Shown: positions 35,481 to 46,643 of the stretch, piece by piece | Position numbering within the stretch: the first letter of the stretch is position 1 | How the letters are laid out: the number at the start of each line of letters is the position of its first letter | NCBI RefSeq assembly: GCF_000715075.1 | Contig: NC_134101.1 | Span: 193,522,103-193,586,102 of the forward strand | Source: Nicotiana tabacum | Taxonomy: Eukaryota; Streptophyta; Magnoliopsida; Solanales; Solanaceae | Direction: 5' to 3' | Length of the DNA stretch: 64,000 nucleotides | The notes under the pieces: model-generated | What the model saw: the letters and a program-made list of their open reading frames with translations, nothing else | The model's database searches: none | Told to the model about the DNA's origin: nothing | Program-made: the position numbers and the translations under genes

Positions 35481-36739
35481 CAGTTAATGTTATGAGTTTA
35501 ATTCAACTTCATATTTTTTGAAACTCATATCGCATTCAAGGTGCCAGAGTATTCTCATTCTTGATAAAATGATTTTCCCTTACACTCCAGGAGATGACTG
35601 GGTCACGTACTTGAAAATTCCTTCTTAATAATTTATATTTCCAATACATTAGTTAACTCTATTCCTCATTTTGCCAAATCAATGATGTCATCATAATGAA
35701 CAATCATGTCAACGTTATCAGTAGTAAGCTTCATGTCTCTTAGGGTATATAACCTCACAAAATAATCTACTCAGCACATTGATGGATTCTTGAATAATTC
35801 CAGCCCAATCTCGAACCTCATTATTCCTTCTTATAGTAATCTATCGAGGGTGTACATTCAAGCATTTAAAAAAGGAAGCATAATTCCATGATCAATCATA
35901 TTGGGTAGGAACTCTATAGTCATATTCATTCTTTCCCATACTAGAATAATGGTTGATGGTCTCCAAGGGTTTAACTTGGGTGCCCGACATAGATATTTAG
36001 AGTTAAAGAAACTAAGCAAGTTCTTCTCAAGATTTTCTCCATGGAGATACTATGTGAATTGCTAATAAAGGTAAGTAGGTGTAATGCACTTTGGGATTTG
36101 TGGAATCTTGAAAGAAGTAGGCCGAACTATGAGTATGATGTTTCCCTTATTATTGTCCTCCATGTACCATGTGTTTTCATGTGCCCATGTCTAGGAAGGT
36201 AGTTGGAGATACTTTGTGTATAATCCCCGTGAAAACTACTGAAGGAGAAGTTAATGGATAATTGGCTTATGAGGGGTATCTATTTGTCATCCTTGTTAGA
36301 TAAGTCTAAGAGTTGAGATTGTTTCCGTGAATGTGTTATGGCGAAGTCTATAAGTCGAAGAGGCCACCTTGGGACCGAGAGTGTTGTGGAAAGAAAATAT
36401 TTTCGCTTGATTGTATAGCAATTTGTTTTGATTTGAAAGATACCCTCTAGGTATTATGATTTAAAAATGTGTAGTCCACGTCCAGGTATTATTATGATAA
36501 TATATTTCTTGTAATGTTGAGGTTAGTGTTATTGATATATACATTGTGGTTCTTTGTCGAGTTGTGGATGTGTTATTATGATGGTTTTAGTGGTTCTCTG
36601 GCAGGTGGATATGCCTAGTCACAAAGGAGACGCTGCCGAAATTTCTAAAAAAATTTGGGAGTTAGTCAAAATATAGGGACTTGAGGTAGGTGAGAAAATA
36701 GATATATTATGTTAAATTTTTGGGGCGGACTCTACTTCT
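35481..36739 (+). other. 3' internal region of chromovirus-like element
   Basis: No domain is recognisable. It leads to the pre-PPT palindrome at 36740 and is probably decayed pol tail and 3' UTR. Confidence 0.45.
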
Positions 36740-36773
36740 CATTCGAGGACGAATGATCCTAAGCGGGGGAGAA
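36740..36773 (+). other. Pre-PPT palindrome and polypurine tract
   Basis: CATTCGAGGACGAATG (36740-36755; arms CATTCG and CGAATG) is followed by the purine run AAGCGGGGGAGAA at 36761-36773 and the LTR start TGAAAGG. The same box occurs at 4931-4946 in the Tekay-type element. Confidence 0.85.
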
Positions 36774-38216
36774 TGAAAGGTCCCGGAAAATTTTGCTAAC
36801 TAATTTAAGATTTTGTGGTGCTAGGTAGGCTAACTATAATATTTTATGTGCTAATTAATATGATGGATATCAATTGGATATGGTAATAAGTGTATAAGTC
36901 ATATAATAAGTAACGTGGGATCTAAGGAGAAGCCTGTCTAAGTCAAGTTGCAAAATTACATAATAGGCTAAAATTCCAAATAAGTACGCACAAGTCCAAA
37001 CTTTGGACGCGCATGGATACATATATATAAAGTTTTATGTGATGAGCGGTCTTCGAGTCTAGTTTCTATATCTTCAAACCGTTTGTCATTTGGGCACTCC
37101 TACAAAAAGTTATGATCAAATTACCAAAGGCTGGCATAATGCAATTTTGTGGCCATTTTGCGACCGTTCTCTGAACGCAGAAGTGGTTATGCGACCGACA
37201 AATGGTCGCAGACCTGTCCAATGAAGCCCAGTTCTAGGAACCAATTTTGCAATCTATTTTGTGACCCACATACCCATTCTGTGGTCCATTCTGCGACCGC
37301 ACACCCGATTTTGGAGGCTTCATTTCCCAATTTTCATAACCCGACCCCATTTTGATAAGTAGGCTTTGGGGCTTATTTTGGGACGATATTCAAAGGGTTT
37401 TAGAGAGAGGTAAGAGAATTTTAGAAAGAGAAGAAGGAAGCTTAACATTCTAATCATTTAATCTTGCATCAATCTTCAAGAATCAAGGAAACCAATCATA
37501 ATATATTCATCTAAGAGGTAAGATTCTATACACTAGACTTTAATTTTGAGTTTGGGGTATAAGATGGGTGATTGAGGTATGATTCTTGGATGTAATAGTA
37601 TTATGTATACATGCATGTATAACTAAGGTTTGTGGGAAGATTGTTAAACACAAATAAGTAAAGATTGGGTTGGGGAATGAAGGAAATCTTGTAGAAGAGC
37701 TTTGAAATCAAGATGCACAACTAGTATTTGATAAAATTCTCAAATGAGCTGAAACCATGAATATCTTCCTAATTTGTGTTCAATTTCGTAATGTCTCAAA
37801 ATAGATTGGGATTGCTAGAATTTCCGAAACGTTGTAGTAAATTAAGGAAAGATTAAACAAGGTATGTATGGATTAAACCCCTTCTTCTTAAAATCGAACC
37901 ACTGGTGTTCGTGTCATTGGTGTAAGTCCCTAAATTGATCATACTAGGATAGTTTTCGCTAATGTGTTGTGTTGAAAGATTCATGTTCAATAATTATTCT
38001 AAATGTTTATCATGTCATCATGCTATTTGAGAATGTGTTTAAAATGTGGAATGTATGTGTTGAGAAATGTCAAGAATCCATGTAAAGAATCGAATAAAGC
38101 TTGCTATGCCAATTTGTATCAAGAACCTCCGTGTGATAAAGATTTTCCAAGCTTTTCCCTTATGTTCGCAATTCCTTATTTGATAGGCCTTATTGATGTG
38201 GATGACAATGTTATTT
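36774..38216 (+). repeat. 3' LTR of chromovirus-like element, 3'-truncated
   Basis: It matches 28070-29534 and stops at GTTATTT (38216), after which the sequence is Ogre 3' UTR. About 1.0 kb that is present in the 5' LTR (29535-30543) is missing. The hairpin TGCGACC...GGTCGCA recurs at 37190-37210. Confidence 0.85.
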
Positions 38217-39368
38217 GAATGTAATGCCGATGATGCCTTTGGACAAAATGGTGATGTTTCAACCCATGAAATGCAAAGATATGATGTTTGATCATATATG
38301 AAAATGAGGCAAGCAAGGCTTAGTCTTGTCTAGGATGAGGCAATGCTTATCCCTAGGTGAACAGAGGATAGTGCTAGGTCTTAGATAGCATAATGGAGAT
38401 AGTATTTAATCTTATGAGAGTACAAGGCAATGCTTAGCCTTAGGAAATTAAGGAGTCGGTCTTAGCCTCATGCAAGAAGAGGGGACAATGCTAGGTCTTA
38501 TGCAGGGAAAGGCAGTGCTTAGACTTAGGGAGGTAGTGCTTAGCCTCATGCAGGAAGAGGAGACAATGCTTAGTCTCGATGCAAGGAAAGCCAGTGCTTA
38601 GCCTTATGCGATTAGGGAAGTGATGTTTAGCTTCATGCAGAAATAGTATACAATGCTTAGCCTCGTGCAAATAAGAGAGGTAGTGTTTAGCCTCATGCAA
38701 AAAGAGGAGACAATGCTTAGTCTCATGCAATTTAGGGAGGCAGTGCTTAGCCTTATGAAAGGGAAGGGGAGACAATGCTTAGTCTTATGCAATTTAGGGA
38801 GGCAATGCTTAGCCTCATGCAATACGAGGAGACAATGTTGATTATTATGCAGGGAAAGGTAGTGATTAGCCTTATTCAATTAGAGAGGTAGTGTTTACCC
38901 TCATGTAGGAAGAGGAAACAATGCTTAGTCTCATGTAGGGAAAAGCAGTGCTTGGCCTTATACAATTAGGGAGGCAGTGCTTAGCCTCATGCAAGAAAAT
39001 AATGAGTGATAGTGCGAAAGTAAAGTATTTCTTAGCTGGAGATGTTTGCGCTAGATAATTTGTTGTCTTGAAGGCAGTGACTTGATGTATCTATGGATAT
39101 CGTTGTCTTATCGTGCCTGCATCCAAAGAAAAATCGTGAGTTTTGTGAGGGGAAGGTCGGTTCGTGCTTTTTGTCTTCTTGTTTTTCTTTTGTTCTGCAT
39201 ATGACAAGTTTGGCTGAACTTGGATCTTTCCCCAATTTCTCATCATGGGAGAAAATGAAGATTTTATTAAGATGTGACCGAACCCACAGGGCTGCCTACG
39301 TATCCCCTCTTGAACGGAATTAATTCAAGCGTAGTTCAGTTACATCAAGTGAAGAAATGTAAACAATC
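38217..39368 (-). other. Ogre 3' UTR
   Basis: This stretch lies downstream of integrase in the Ogre orientation. Most of it is the minisatellite at 38310-38995. The remainder has no convincing gene. Confidence 0.65.
38310..38995. repeat. About 31-bp minisatellite (alternating dimers)
   Basis: Variants of CAATGCTTAGTCTCATGCA and CAGTGCTTAGCCTTATGCA alternate with GGGAGG- or GAGGAG-rich spacers, giving a period of about 30-31 bp and a higher-order period of about 61 bp. Roughly 20 copies, degenerate at the left end. Because the unit is nearly a multiple of three, minus-strand frames at 38491-38775 and 38604-38879 translate into His/Leu-rich repeats that are almost surely not genes. Confidence 0.88.
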
Positions 39369-40433
39369 TTAAATATAGTATCTCTTGACTATATCTGCGT
39401 TGATAGGTTTTGGCCAAATTTCTCCATCCATTTCGGCAAGTATGAGTGCTCCTCCTGTTAGTACTCGATGAACCATGTAAGGACCTTGCCAGTTGGGTGA
39501 AAACTTCCCTTTGGCTTCATCCTGATGTGGGAAGATCCGTTTTAGTACCAACTTCCCTGGTGTGGATTTCCTTGGTCTGACCTTTTTGTTGAAAGCTCTC
39601 GTCATTCTGTTCTGGTAGAGTTGACCGTGACAGACCGCATTCATTATATTTTCATCAATGAGAGCCAGTTGTTCATATCGACTCTGTACCCATTCTGCAT
39701 CACTGAGCTTAGCTTCTTGTATGATTCTTAGAGAAGGAATTTCCACTTCGGCGGGAATAACAACTTTAGTACCATAGACCAGCAGGTAAGGAGTTGCCCC
39801 AGTTGATGTGCGAACTGTGGTACGATACCCGAGCAGAGAAAATGGCAACTTCTCATGCCATTGCTTGTAATTATCCACCATTTTCCTCATTATCTCCTTG
39901 ATGATTTTGCTGGCGGTTTCTACAGATCTATTTATTTGCGGCCTGTATTCTATGGAATTCTAATTCTTGATCTTGAAAGTTTCACACATGGCCTTCATTA
40001 GATCACTGTTGAGATTGGCGGCATTATTAGTAATAAACTCTGGTACTCCGAACCGACAAACAATGTGATCCTGAACACAATTAGTGATGACCTTCTTAGT
40101 TACAGCTTCGTAAGATGCAGCCTCGACCCATTTTGTGAAATAGTCTATGGCCATTAAAATGAACCTATGCCCATTTGAACCAGCGGGTTCAATTGGACCG
40201 ATGACATCCACGCCCCAAGAGGAGAAAGGGCAGGGTGCACTTGTTTCATTGAGTCCATTGGGTGGCACTCGTATCATATCAGCATGTATCTGGCATTGGT
40301 AACACTTCTGGACATACTTTATGCAATCTATTTCTATAGTCATCCATAAATATCCTTCTCTTATTATTTTCTTGGCCAAGACAAAGCCATTCATGTGCGG
40401 TCCGTAGGTTCTGGCATGTATTTCCTCGAGCAA
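39369..40433 (-). pseudogene. Ogre integrase remnant
   Basis: From the HHCC domain (HARTYGPHMNG, CIKYVQKCYQCQIHAD) the minus frame enters the core with GVDVIGPIEPAG (first catalytic Asp at about 40206-40208). It then reads FGVPEFITNNAANLNSD, where the second catalytic Asp is replaced by Asn. After a stop near 39960 it continues with NRSVETASKII, which keeps the Glu. Downstream, KLPFSLLGYRTTVRTSTGA and NWQGPYMVHRVL (GPY/F-like) close the domain, ending at 39369. It would insert element DNA into chromatin; this copy could not. Confidence 0.88.
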
Positions 40434-40639
40434 TCTGGATGGTTCCTTGGCGTCGACACACTATAATAATCCTAGGTCTGGAGTCTTTCTATATCGAATT
40501 CCCCCGCTTTGAAAGAAATGATTGGCTAACCTTCGGAGTGTGTGCTTTTGAGTATGAGTTGCGTATTCCAGATACTCTCCCATTGATAAGTATTCCTTGA
40601 TGTCATGGAACCATGGATTTCCATCATTTTCTTCTTCAA
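40434..40639 (-). pseudogene. Ogre RNase H-integrase linker
   Basis: The minus strand reads HTLRRLANHFFQSGGIRYR, the usual bridge between the second RNase H and integrase, broken by a stop near 40460. Confidence 0.65.
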
Positions 40640-41045
40640 CATGAGCAAACTAAGCTGGTTGCTTATAAATTCCTATTGGGATATGATCGATGAAGTTCTT
40701 GTCTGGGTGTTTTATCATGGAAGATAAAGTGGCCAATGCATCTGCGAACACGTTCTGAACCCTCAGAACATGTTTGAACTCTATCTTCGCGGACCTCTTG
40801 GCTAGCTCTTGTACAGAGTTCAGATATGGCAATATCTTGGTATTCTTTGTAGACCATTCTCCTAAAACCTAATGCAACAAAAGATTGGAATCTCCAATTA
40901 CCTACAACTCCTGAACATTCATGTCAATGGCCAACCTGAGTCCCAAGATGCAAGACTCATATTCTGCCATATTGTTGGTACATGGAAATCTGATTTTTAC
41001 AGATACCGAATAGTGTTGGATGGGTTTTGATACTAAGACAGCTCC

Positions 41046-41050
41046 GATAC
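41046..41050. repeat. Target duplication GATAC (partner GGTAC at 43945-43949)
   Basis: The two flanks differ at one base. Removing the LTR and one flank restores the continuous RNase H reading frame (KGVG joined to GAVLVS). Confidence 0.82.
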
Positions 41051-43944
41051 TGTCATTCCCTAAAAAGAAAAGTCATGGCCGGCACTCGGTGCCATACTCG
41101 GCCCGAGCGTACCATTTTGTGATTGTGAACTCTAGCATGAACATCTACTGATATACAAACTATACAGGACTTATCTACAAGCCTCTAGAGATAACTAAAT
41201 TGTACCATGGTCGAAACAGGGCCTCGACCTACCCATCAAACCTGTATATATAAAATGGACTCCAAGGTCTAGACCTAGTAACTCCAAGGAAGTGGAGCTT
41301 ACCAACCAAGCTGATGTTTGACTCTATCTGCTGAGAGGGTGTGTCCAACTATCAATGAGGACCAGCAGGCATGAAATGCAGCGTACCCAGCAAAAGGGAC
41401 GTCAGTACGAAATAATGTACCAAGTATGTAAGGCAATAGAATAACTGAAAGTTGAAACTGAACTGATAATATAATAATGGAAAGTAACTATGAGTCAAAG
41501 ATAATCTGAAGATATGCTTACCTATTGACATTGACTCAACTCACTTAATATAGTAAGTAAAATAGCATTTCGGCCTTATAAAGCTTGATATGCATAACTG
41601 CTTTGCCCGTAGTAGGCTCGCTCATAGGCATTCGGCCATACTAGGCTTTGTATCTCGGCCATTCTGAGCTCGCTCATAGGCGCTCTGCCACAGTAGGCTC
41701 GGTATATAACTCACCATCTGATCAAAGGTTGCCCAATAGGGTCATGCCCATCGATTATAGCTCGATGGTGGTGAAAATACTGTAAGGGGTCGTTTGGTTT
41801 GAATACGGCTTATGTTGGGATAAGTTATATTGGTATAAGTTATGTTGGGATAAATTATGTTGGGATTAGTTATGCTGGGATTATTTTTTATCCATTGTTT
41901 GGTATGTTGCATTAAATATGAAATTGCATAATTTGTAAGAAGAATTTTTAAGTTATACTGGTGCTAATTACCCCACCCTCTATTAGGTATAAGTTATCCC
42001 GGTGTTAATTTTAATTCTGGGATAATTTATACCTGGTTTGCTAACCAAACGAAGTATTAAGGTGGTATTAATTTTTTATACTAGCACTATACCTTCTTAT
42101 ATCTCATACCAAACGACCAATAATACAGTATATATATAGACTCTCTGCTCTCTTGGCTGATAGAAGACAAAACTAAACTGAATATGAAGTCCTGATAAGG
42201 GATAATGTTGTAACTTATCAGACTAGAAAAATGTACATAAATTCAGGAATGTGAAATTCTCTTTGTGTTTCGTTATCAAACACATTTAGTTACTGGATCA
42301 TGCCAAAATGAAAGAAAGGTTTAGCCTTAACATACCTTAACCCTGTTAAGTCCTTAATACCTTCCAAGCAATTCTTCAAGCAACTCAACTCAATCTACCA
42401 CACATAAGAAGATTCAAAATCAGTGCTGAGTAAAGGCTAAGTTCGCAACTTCACTTAGTAGCTCGTTTACGTAAATTTGGGCAGCATCTCCCCGGTAATA
42501 AGGCCCTCCTCCAACGCCATATACCAACAAGACCAATAACACAACAATAAAAACATGTACGCATCATTTTCCAACCTTATCTCCATCAGAATATATCACA
42601 AAACAGCCCACACACCCTAATCACTTCATACATAAAACGGCAATAAAAGTAGTGTCAAACAACCTAAAAATATAATGACGAATGACCAGCCCACCATTCC
42701 ATAATTATATTGTTTTACTCCACACCTTTATCCTCCAAAGTTCTATAAAACATCAGAAAAATAGATAGCCAAAAAGAAACACGAAACAGCCCACAATATA
42801 GTCCACTACAAGTTGAATAACTCGAACTCACGGCTTCTGATCACCGTCCCGTGAGTTCTAACTATTAGGAAAAGAATTTATCAACCTTCCTTTATATTTA
42901 AAGCTTAAATACATAAAGTATACGATTTTTTAACTATAAAGTACCTTCCAAAACTCGTACTACAAAGGAAAAGAAAGGCGACAATTGATATTTACGTCGC
43001 AGGGAACGTTCTAGTGTTATCGCTTCTTGATTTTGTACATGTGATGTTAATATTCTTGGAAAACCTTATGGAGAGATTGAGGATAAGTTTAGGGGTCTTA
43101 TTCTGGTCGTGGTATGTGGAAAAGTGAAGAAATAGACGACATAAGTCCTATATATATCCATTTTTGAAAGTCAAAGAGGTGCTAGCTTGGCACCCTATTA
43201 TTGGCTTTTCTTCAGACGCTTATATCCTTTTATCTGAATATCGTATGAATGAAAGGCTAAGAGAATTAGAAACAACATTCCATGACCTTTACATTGGTAT
43301 ATAATATGTCCCAAAGAGACCTTATATAACACACAAAATATATTACTCAAAAAGCTTTAGTGACACACCTACTTGTCACCTATGCAGTTTGCGTAGTCTA
43401 GCGAAACTGCGAATATATCTCTACTCCTATGTCGTACCGATGAACGGTTTAATGAGTTAGAAAATAGACTCGTAAATCTTCATTTTTTAGGTAGATCATC
43501 ACCTAATTCCAAGTATATTGAGATAAAATCTCAGCTACATTTGACCTAAATTAAAGCATATTTATGAAAGTAACTTGTGATGATCTTTGCCAACTTTTGT
43601 TCCACAACCCACTTGACTTCAAAACATAACAAACGACTATCATAAGACAAAAATAACTCATAACATAACCTCCTTATCATTTTGAGAACCCTAGTCTCAC
43701 CCCAAAAGTAAATGTTATAACATTCCTAACTTGTCGGCTCTCGACGAAACTTATTTTCTTCAATTGGTTTAGCTTCTAAGCCTTCCAACCCTCTTGGGAC
43801 TTGCAGTTCATGATCTTAAATATTTGTAACCTCCAAGTTAATATTATTAACTTACTTTATTTACTTTTAAAGATGATCTCATTTGTGAGATTACATCAAT
43901 TGACCTACAACTTACTCTCACGTACGAAAATATGGGGTGTAACA
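41051..43944 (-). mobile_element. Solo LTR of a Tekay/Del-like element in Ogre RNase H
   Basis: In the minus sense it begins TGTTACACCCCATATTTTCG at 43944 and ends ...GGGAATGACA at 41051. There is no internal sequence, so it is an LTR-LTR recombination product. It is homologous to 4965-6849 over the CGGCCATACTAGGC/CGATTATAGCTCGATGG region and contains the conserved LTR stem-loop at 41403-41420. It includes a MITE at 41786-42120. Net of the MITE and its duplication it is about 2.56 kb. Short frames inside (for example 43801-44031, which runs past its edge) are not coding. Confidence 0.85.
41786..42120. mobile_element. Tourist-like (PIF/Harbinger type) MITE, 335 bp
   Basis: The termini GGGGTCGTTTGGT and ACCAAACGACCAA are inverted repeats except for the outer two bases. 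TAA flanks both sides (41783-41785 and 42121-42123). Comparison with the homologous LTR near 5975 shows the unoccupied order AATACT..TAATA. The interior has (GT)TGGGATAAGTTAT subrepeats and no frame. A 3-bp TAA target site is characteristic of PIF/Harbinger elements. Confidence 0.82.
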
Positions 43945-44159
43945 GGTACCCACTCCTTTGAAGTTTGCAGCCCTGTCAAAGAACATTTTGAAACTATCAT
44001 ATGCTTTAGTGATATCTTCTCCTACGAATGATACCACTTCATCGGGAAAATACATTTTCAATGGTTCGTATTCTCCGTCTACAGGATTTTCTGCCAAATG
44101 ATCTGCCAATGCTTTCCCTTTGATCGCCTTCTGAGTTACATAGATGATGTCGAACTCAC

Positions 44160-45470
44160 TCAGTAGTATTTTGCTGACTTTCCCATAGGCATGGGTTTCT
44201 GAAAGATGTATTTCAGCAGATTCATCCTTGATATGAGGTATGCGGTGTATGCACACAAGTAATGTATCAGCTCCTGAGCAATCCATGTCAAAGCACAGCA
44301 AGTGCACTCCAGCAAAGAGTACCGGGCTTCGTAGGGTGTGAATTTCTTACTCAGATAATATATGGCATGATCCTTTCTTCCAGTCTCATCATATTGTTCC
44401 AAAACACAACCAAAATCCCCATCTAGTACGGACAAATAAAGCAACAAAGGTCTCCCCGGTTCCGGTTGGACCAAAATAGGTGGTTTAGATAAATACTCCT
44501 TGATTTTGTCGAAGGCTTTCTAGAATTCTCTAGTCCAGCTTGTTGCAGCATCTTTCTTCATCATTTTGAAAATCGTCTCGCAGATCACGGTTGATTGTGC
44601 TATGAAACGGCTGATGTAGTTGAGACGCCCTAAAAAACTCATCAAATCCTTCTTGTTCTTCGGAAGTGGCAAGTCTTGGAAAGCTTTGACTTTTGACGGG
44701 TCCAATTCAATCCCTCAGCGACAAACGATGAATCCTAGCAATTTTTCGACGGGAACTCTGAAGGAACACCTTGCAAGATTCAATTTTAGATTGTACCTTC
44801 GAAGCCGATCAAAGAATTTTCTTAAGTCTGCTATATGATCTGTGCTTCTTATGGATTTGATGATAATGTCATCCACGTACACCTCTATTTTCTTGTGTAT
44901 CATGTCGTGGAAAATGGTTGTCATGGCTCTCATGTAAGTGGCTCCAGTATTTCAAACCAAACGGCATCATTTTATAGCAGTACATCCCCCACGGAGTGAT
45001 ATAGGCTGTTTTTTCGGCATCATCCTCATACATCGAGATCTGATGATACCCCGCGAAGCAATCTACAAAGGGCTAGAGTTCATACTTGGCACAGTTGTCG
45101 ATCAGTATGTGTATATTGGTCAATGGGAAATCATCTTTGGGACTCGCTCTGTTTAAATCCTGATAGTCAACACACACTCTGACTTTCCCTTATTTCTTCA
45201 GGATCGGCATGATGTTGGCCAACCAAGTCGGATACTCAACCACTCTGAGAACCTTGGCTTTGATTTGCTTCGTGACTTCCTCTTTTATCTTCAAACTCGT
45301 ATCTGGCTTGAACTTTCTGAGCTTCTATTTTACATGTGGACACATGGGATCAGTAGGTGGCTTGTAAGCCACTACGGATGCACTTAAACCAGTCATATCA
45401 TCGTAGGACCATGCAAAAATATGTTCATAAACTTTTAGGAACCAGACATACTCTTCCTTCTTTGAGGTCT
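44160..45470 (-). pseudogene. Ogre reverse transcriptase and first RNase H remnant
   Basis: Minus-strand landmarks in order: DDMTGLSASVVAYK, VLRVVEYPTWLANIMPILKK, RVCVDYQDLNRASPKDDF, FAGYHQISMYEDDAEKTAY, ITPWGMYCYKMMPFGLK. After a frameshift at about 44940 comes MRAMTTIFHDMIHKKIEVY with catalytic YVDD at 44879-44868. Then LLGFIV, DLMSFLGRLNYISRFIAQS (connection), and the first RNase H with LYLSVLDGDFGCVLEQYDE and AIYYLSKKFTPYEARYSLLE. The NRASPKDDFPL wording separates it from the Retand-like RT at 6850-7500. Several stops (about 45330, 45190, 45080, 44720, 44520) break the frame. Confidence 0.9.
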
Positions 45471-45681
45471 ATAGGTGAATGCTTATGCGTGTTTCCTTGA
45501 CTGTTTCGGAATCCCCTAAGTTAATAGTTTCAATCTCATCAAGATTAGACTTAGGCATTTTTTCAAAATTTTCCACTTCTCTGACAATTTCCTCAGGTAT
45601 TATATCGTCTTCCAGATCCTCTGAATCATTATCCTTTTGTTGTGTTGTCTCATTACATGTCATAGTCGTAGGTTCATCGGG
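45471..45681 (-). pseudogene. Ogre acidic linker before RT
   Basis: The minus frame 45663-45469 (MTCNETTQQKDNDSEDLEDD, ETINLGDSETVKETRISIHL) is the acidic stretch that precedes RT. It begins only a few bases from the Retand-like insertion at 45687. Confidence 0.75.
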
Positions 45682-45686
45682 ATAGG
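45682..45686. repeat. Target duplication ATAGG (partner 51481-51485)
   Basis: Identical 5-bp flanks directly outside TGTTTACC at 45687 and TGTGCA at 51480. Confidence 0.93.
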
Positions 45687-46424
45687 TGTTTACCTTAAAA
45701 ATGGTAATTAAAATTAGATTTGATTTTTTTGTTCTAAAAATATGTGATTTATTTTTATGCTAGTTGTTAGGCAATAGATGCTAAGTGTGAGTTAAGAAAA
45801 TGATATAAGAGCTTGAAGATAGTATGTTATGCAAACCGAATGGACGAAAATTGGGGCCTCGAGCTGGCCTACACTGGGCCTCCAGGTCAAGCTAATGAGC
45901 TTGATTGGGATGATCGATGAAGGAATAAAAGTTTCAAGGGCCTCAATAATGGCACTTTTATAACCAATGATGAGTAATGAATGAAGAACAATCAATGAAA
46001 CACAATAAATGTAAGCAATAAATCAAAGGAAAGACAATGGAAAATGTTCAAGTTAGAGAGCAGAGAATGTTCTTGTTCTTGTATTGAATATCATCCGTGG
46101 AAGAAATAACAAAGGTCCCCTTTATATAGGAGGGGGAATCCAAACATAGTACATATGCATTTATTGCAAAGATATGAAGTTGGTACAACTATTTAATGTT
46201 ACGGTATGGACTTGTACTATTCTTGTAGACCTGGTCAGCTTTAGCCATGTGCCTTTCGGGAATTTCCCGCTTGTCTAAGATAATCACCGATTTGCACTGC
46301 CCCGAGGTCATGCATTGGGAGTCCTCTGGTTCAAACCTCGAGCTACATTTAGAGGCTTTTGAGGACGGGTTGTGAATTTCCATACTGATCACAAAATCGG
46401 ACTCTTCGATTTCAGTCGTATACA
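45687..46424 (-). repeat. 3' LTR of Retand-like element (738 bp)
   Basis: It matches 50749-51480. Its upper end is at 46424 (TACA); beyond it, on the minus strand, the purine-rich CTAAGAAATGCGGGGAC is the PPT. Confidence 0.9.
46121..46130 (-). promoter_or_regulatory. LTR TATA box
   Basis: On the minus strand it reads CCTATATAAA after CCCCCT. The partner LTR has TATATAAAG at 51190-51182. Confidence 0.65.
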
Positions 46425-46635
46425 AATAGTCCCCGCATTTCTTAGAGGGAAATGATAAGAAATGGTCTTGAACTTTTGCCTCTTCGATACTTCCATTATA
46501 ACGTCAGCCCATCAGAGCATTAAATGCCATGACTCCAAGACTGCGTAGAGGTTGTTGTTAACACAATTATCGAGAAGCCTACGAACCGCTATTGATTCGA
46601 CTCTTCTGCTTCTCATACGTTGCCCAAACGGCTTC

Positions 46636-46643
46636 TATAAATA
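46636..46643 (+). promoter_or_regulatory. TATA box for antisense gene
   Basis: TATAAATA lies 212 bp inside the 3' LTR on the plus strand, followed by about 100 bp of pyrimidine-rich leader before the antisense coding region at about 46770. Confidence 0.5.

Larger units (their letters stand above)
28070..38216 (+). mobile_element. Chromovirus-like LTR element without recognisable pol
   Basis: It has a 5' LTR at 28070-30543, a Met-type PBS at 30548-30560, a gag zinc knuckle at 32347-32388, a pre-PPT palindrome and PPT at 36740-36773, and a 3' LTR at 36774-38216 that lacks its last about 1.1 kb. Excluding the solo LTR inserted at 33487-35480, the interior is only about 4.2 kb and shows no protease, RT or integrase motif, so it is either a large non-autonomous derivative or decayed beyond recognition. 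It sits in the Ogre 3' UTR. The truncated right end rules out a target-duplication test. Confidence 0.8.
40640..44175 (-). pseudogene. Ogre additional RNase H (aRH), split by solo LTR
   Basis: Tat-clade elements carry a second, plant-type RNase H after the first. Here the upper part (44175-43945) reads FDIIYVTQKAIKGKALADHL, then MFFDRAANFKGVG. The lower part (41050-40640) resumes with GAVLVSK, NNMAEYESCILGL, VIGDSNLLL and VFADALATLSSM. All four acidic residues (Asp, Glu, Asp, Asp) of the active site are present. The solo LTR at 41051-43944 separates the halves, and its 5-bp target duplication joins them in frame when removed. Stops occur near 40900 and 40650. Confidence 0.87.

Noticed and set aside
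33482..35485. Target duplication CGATT/CAGTT around the solo LTR
   Set aside because: Only three of five bases agree, and the LTR edge itself is mutated, so I do not claim it.
38491..38879. His/Leu-rich repeat 'proteins' on the minus strand
   Set aside because: They are produced by the 31-bp minisatellite; the frame changes along the array and there is no start context.
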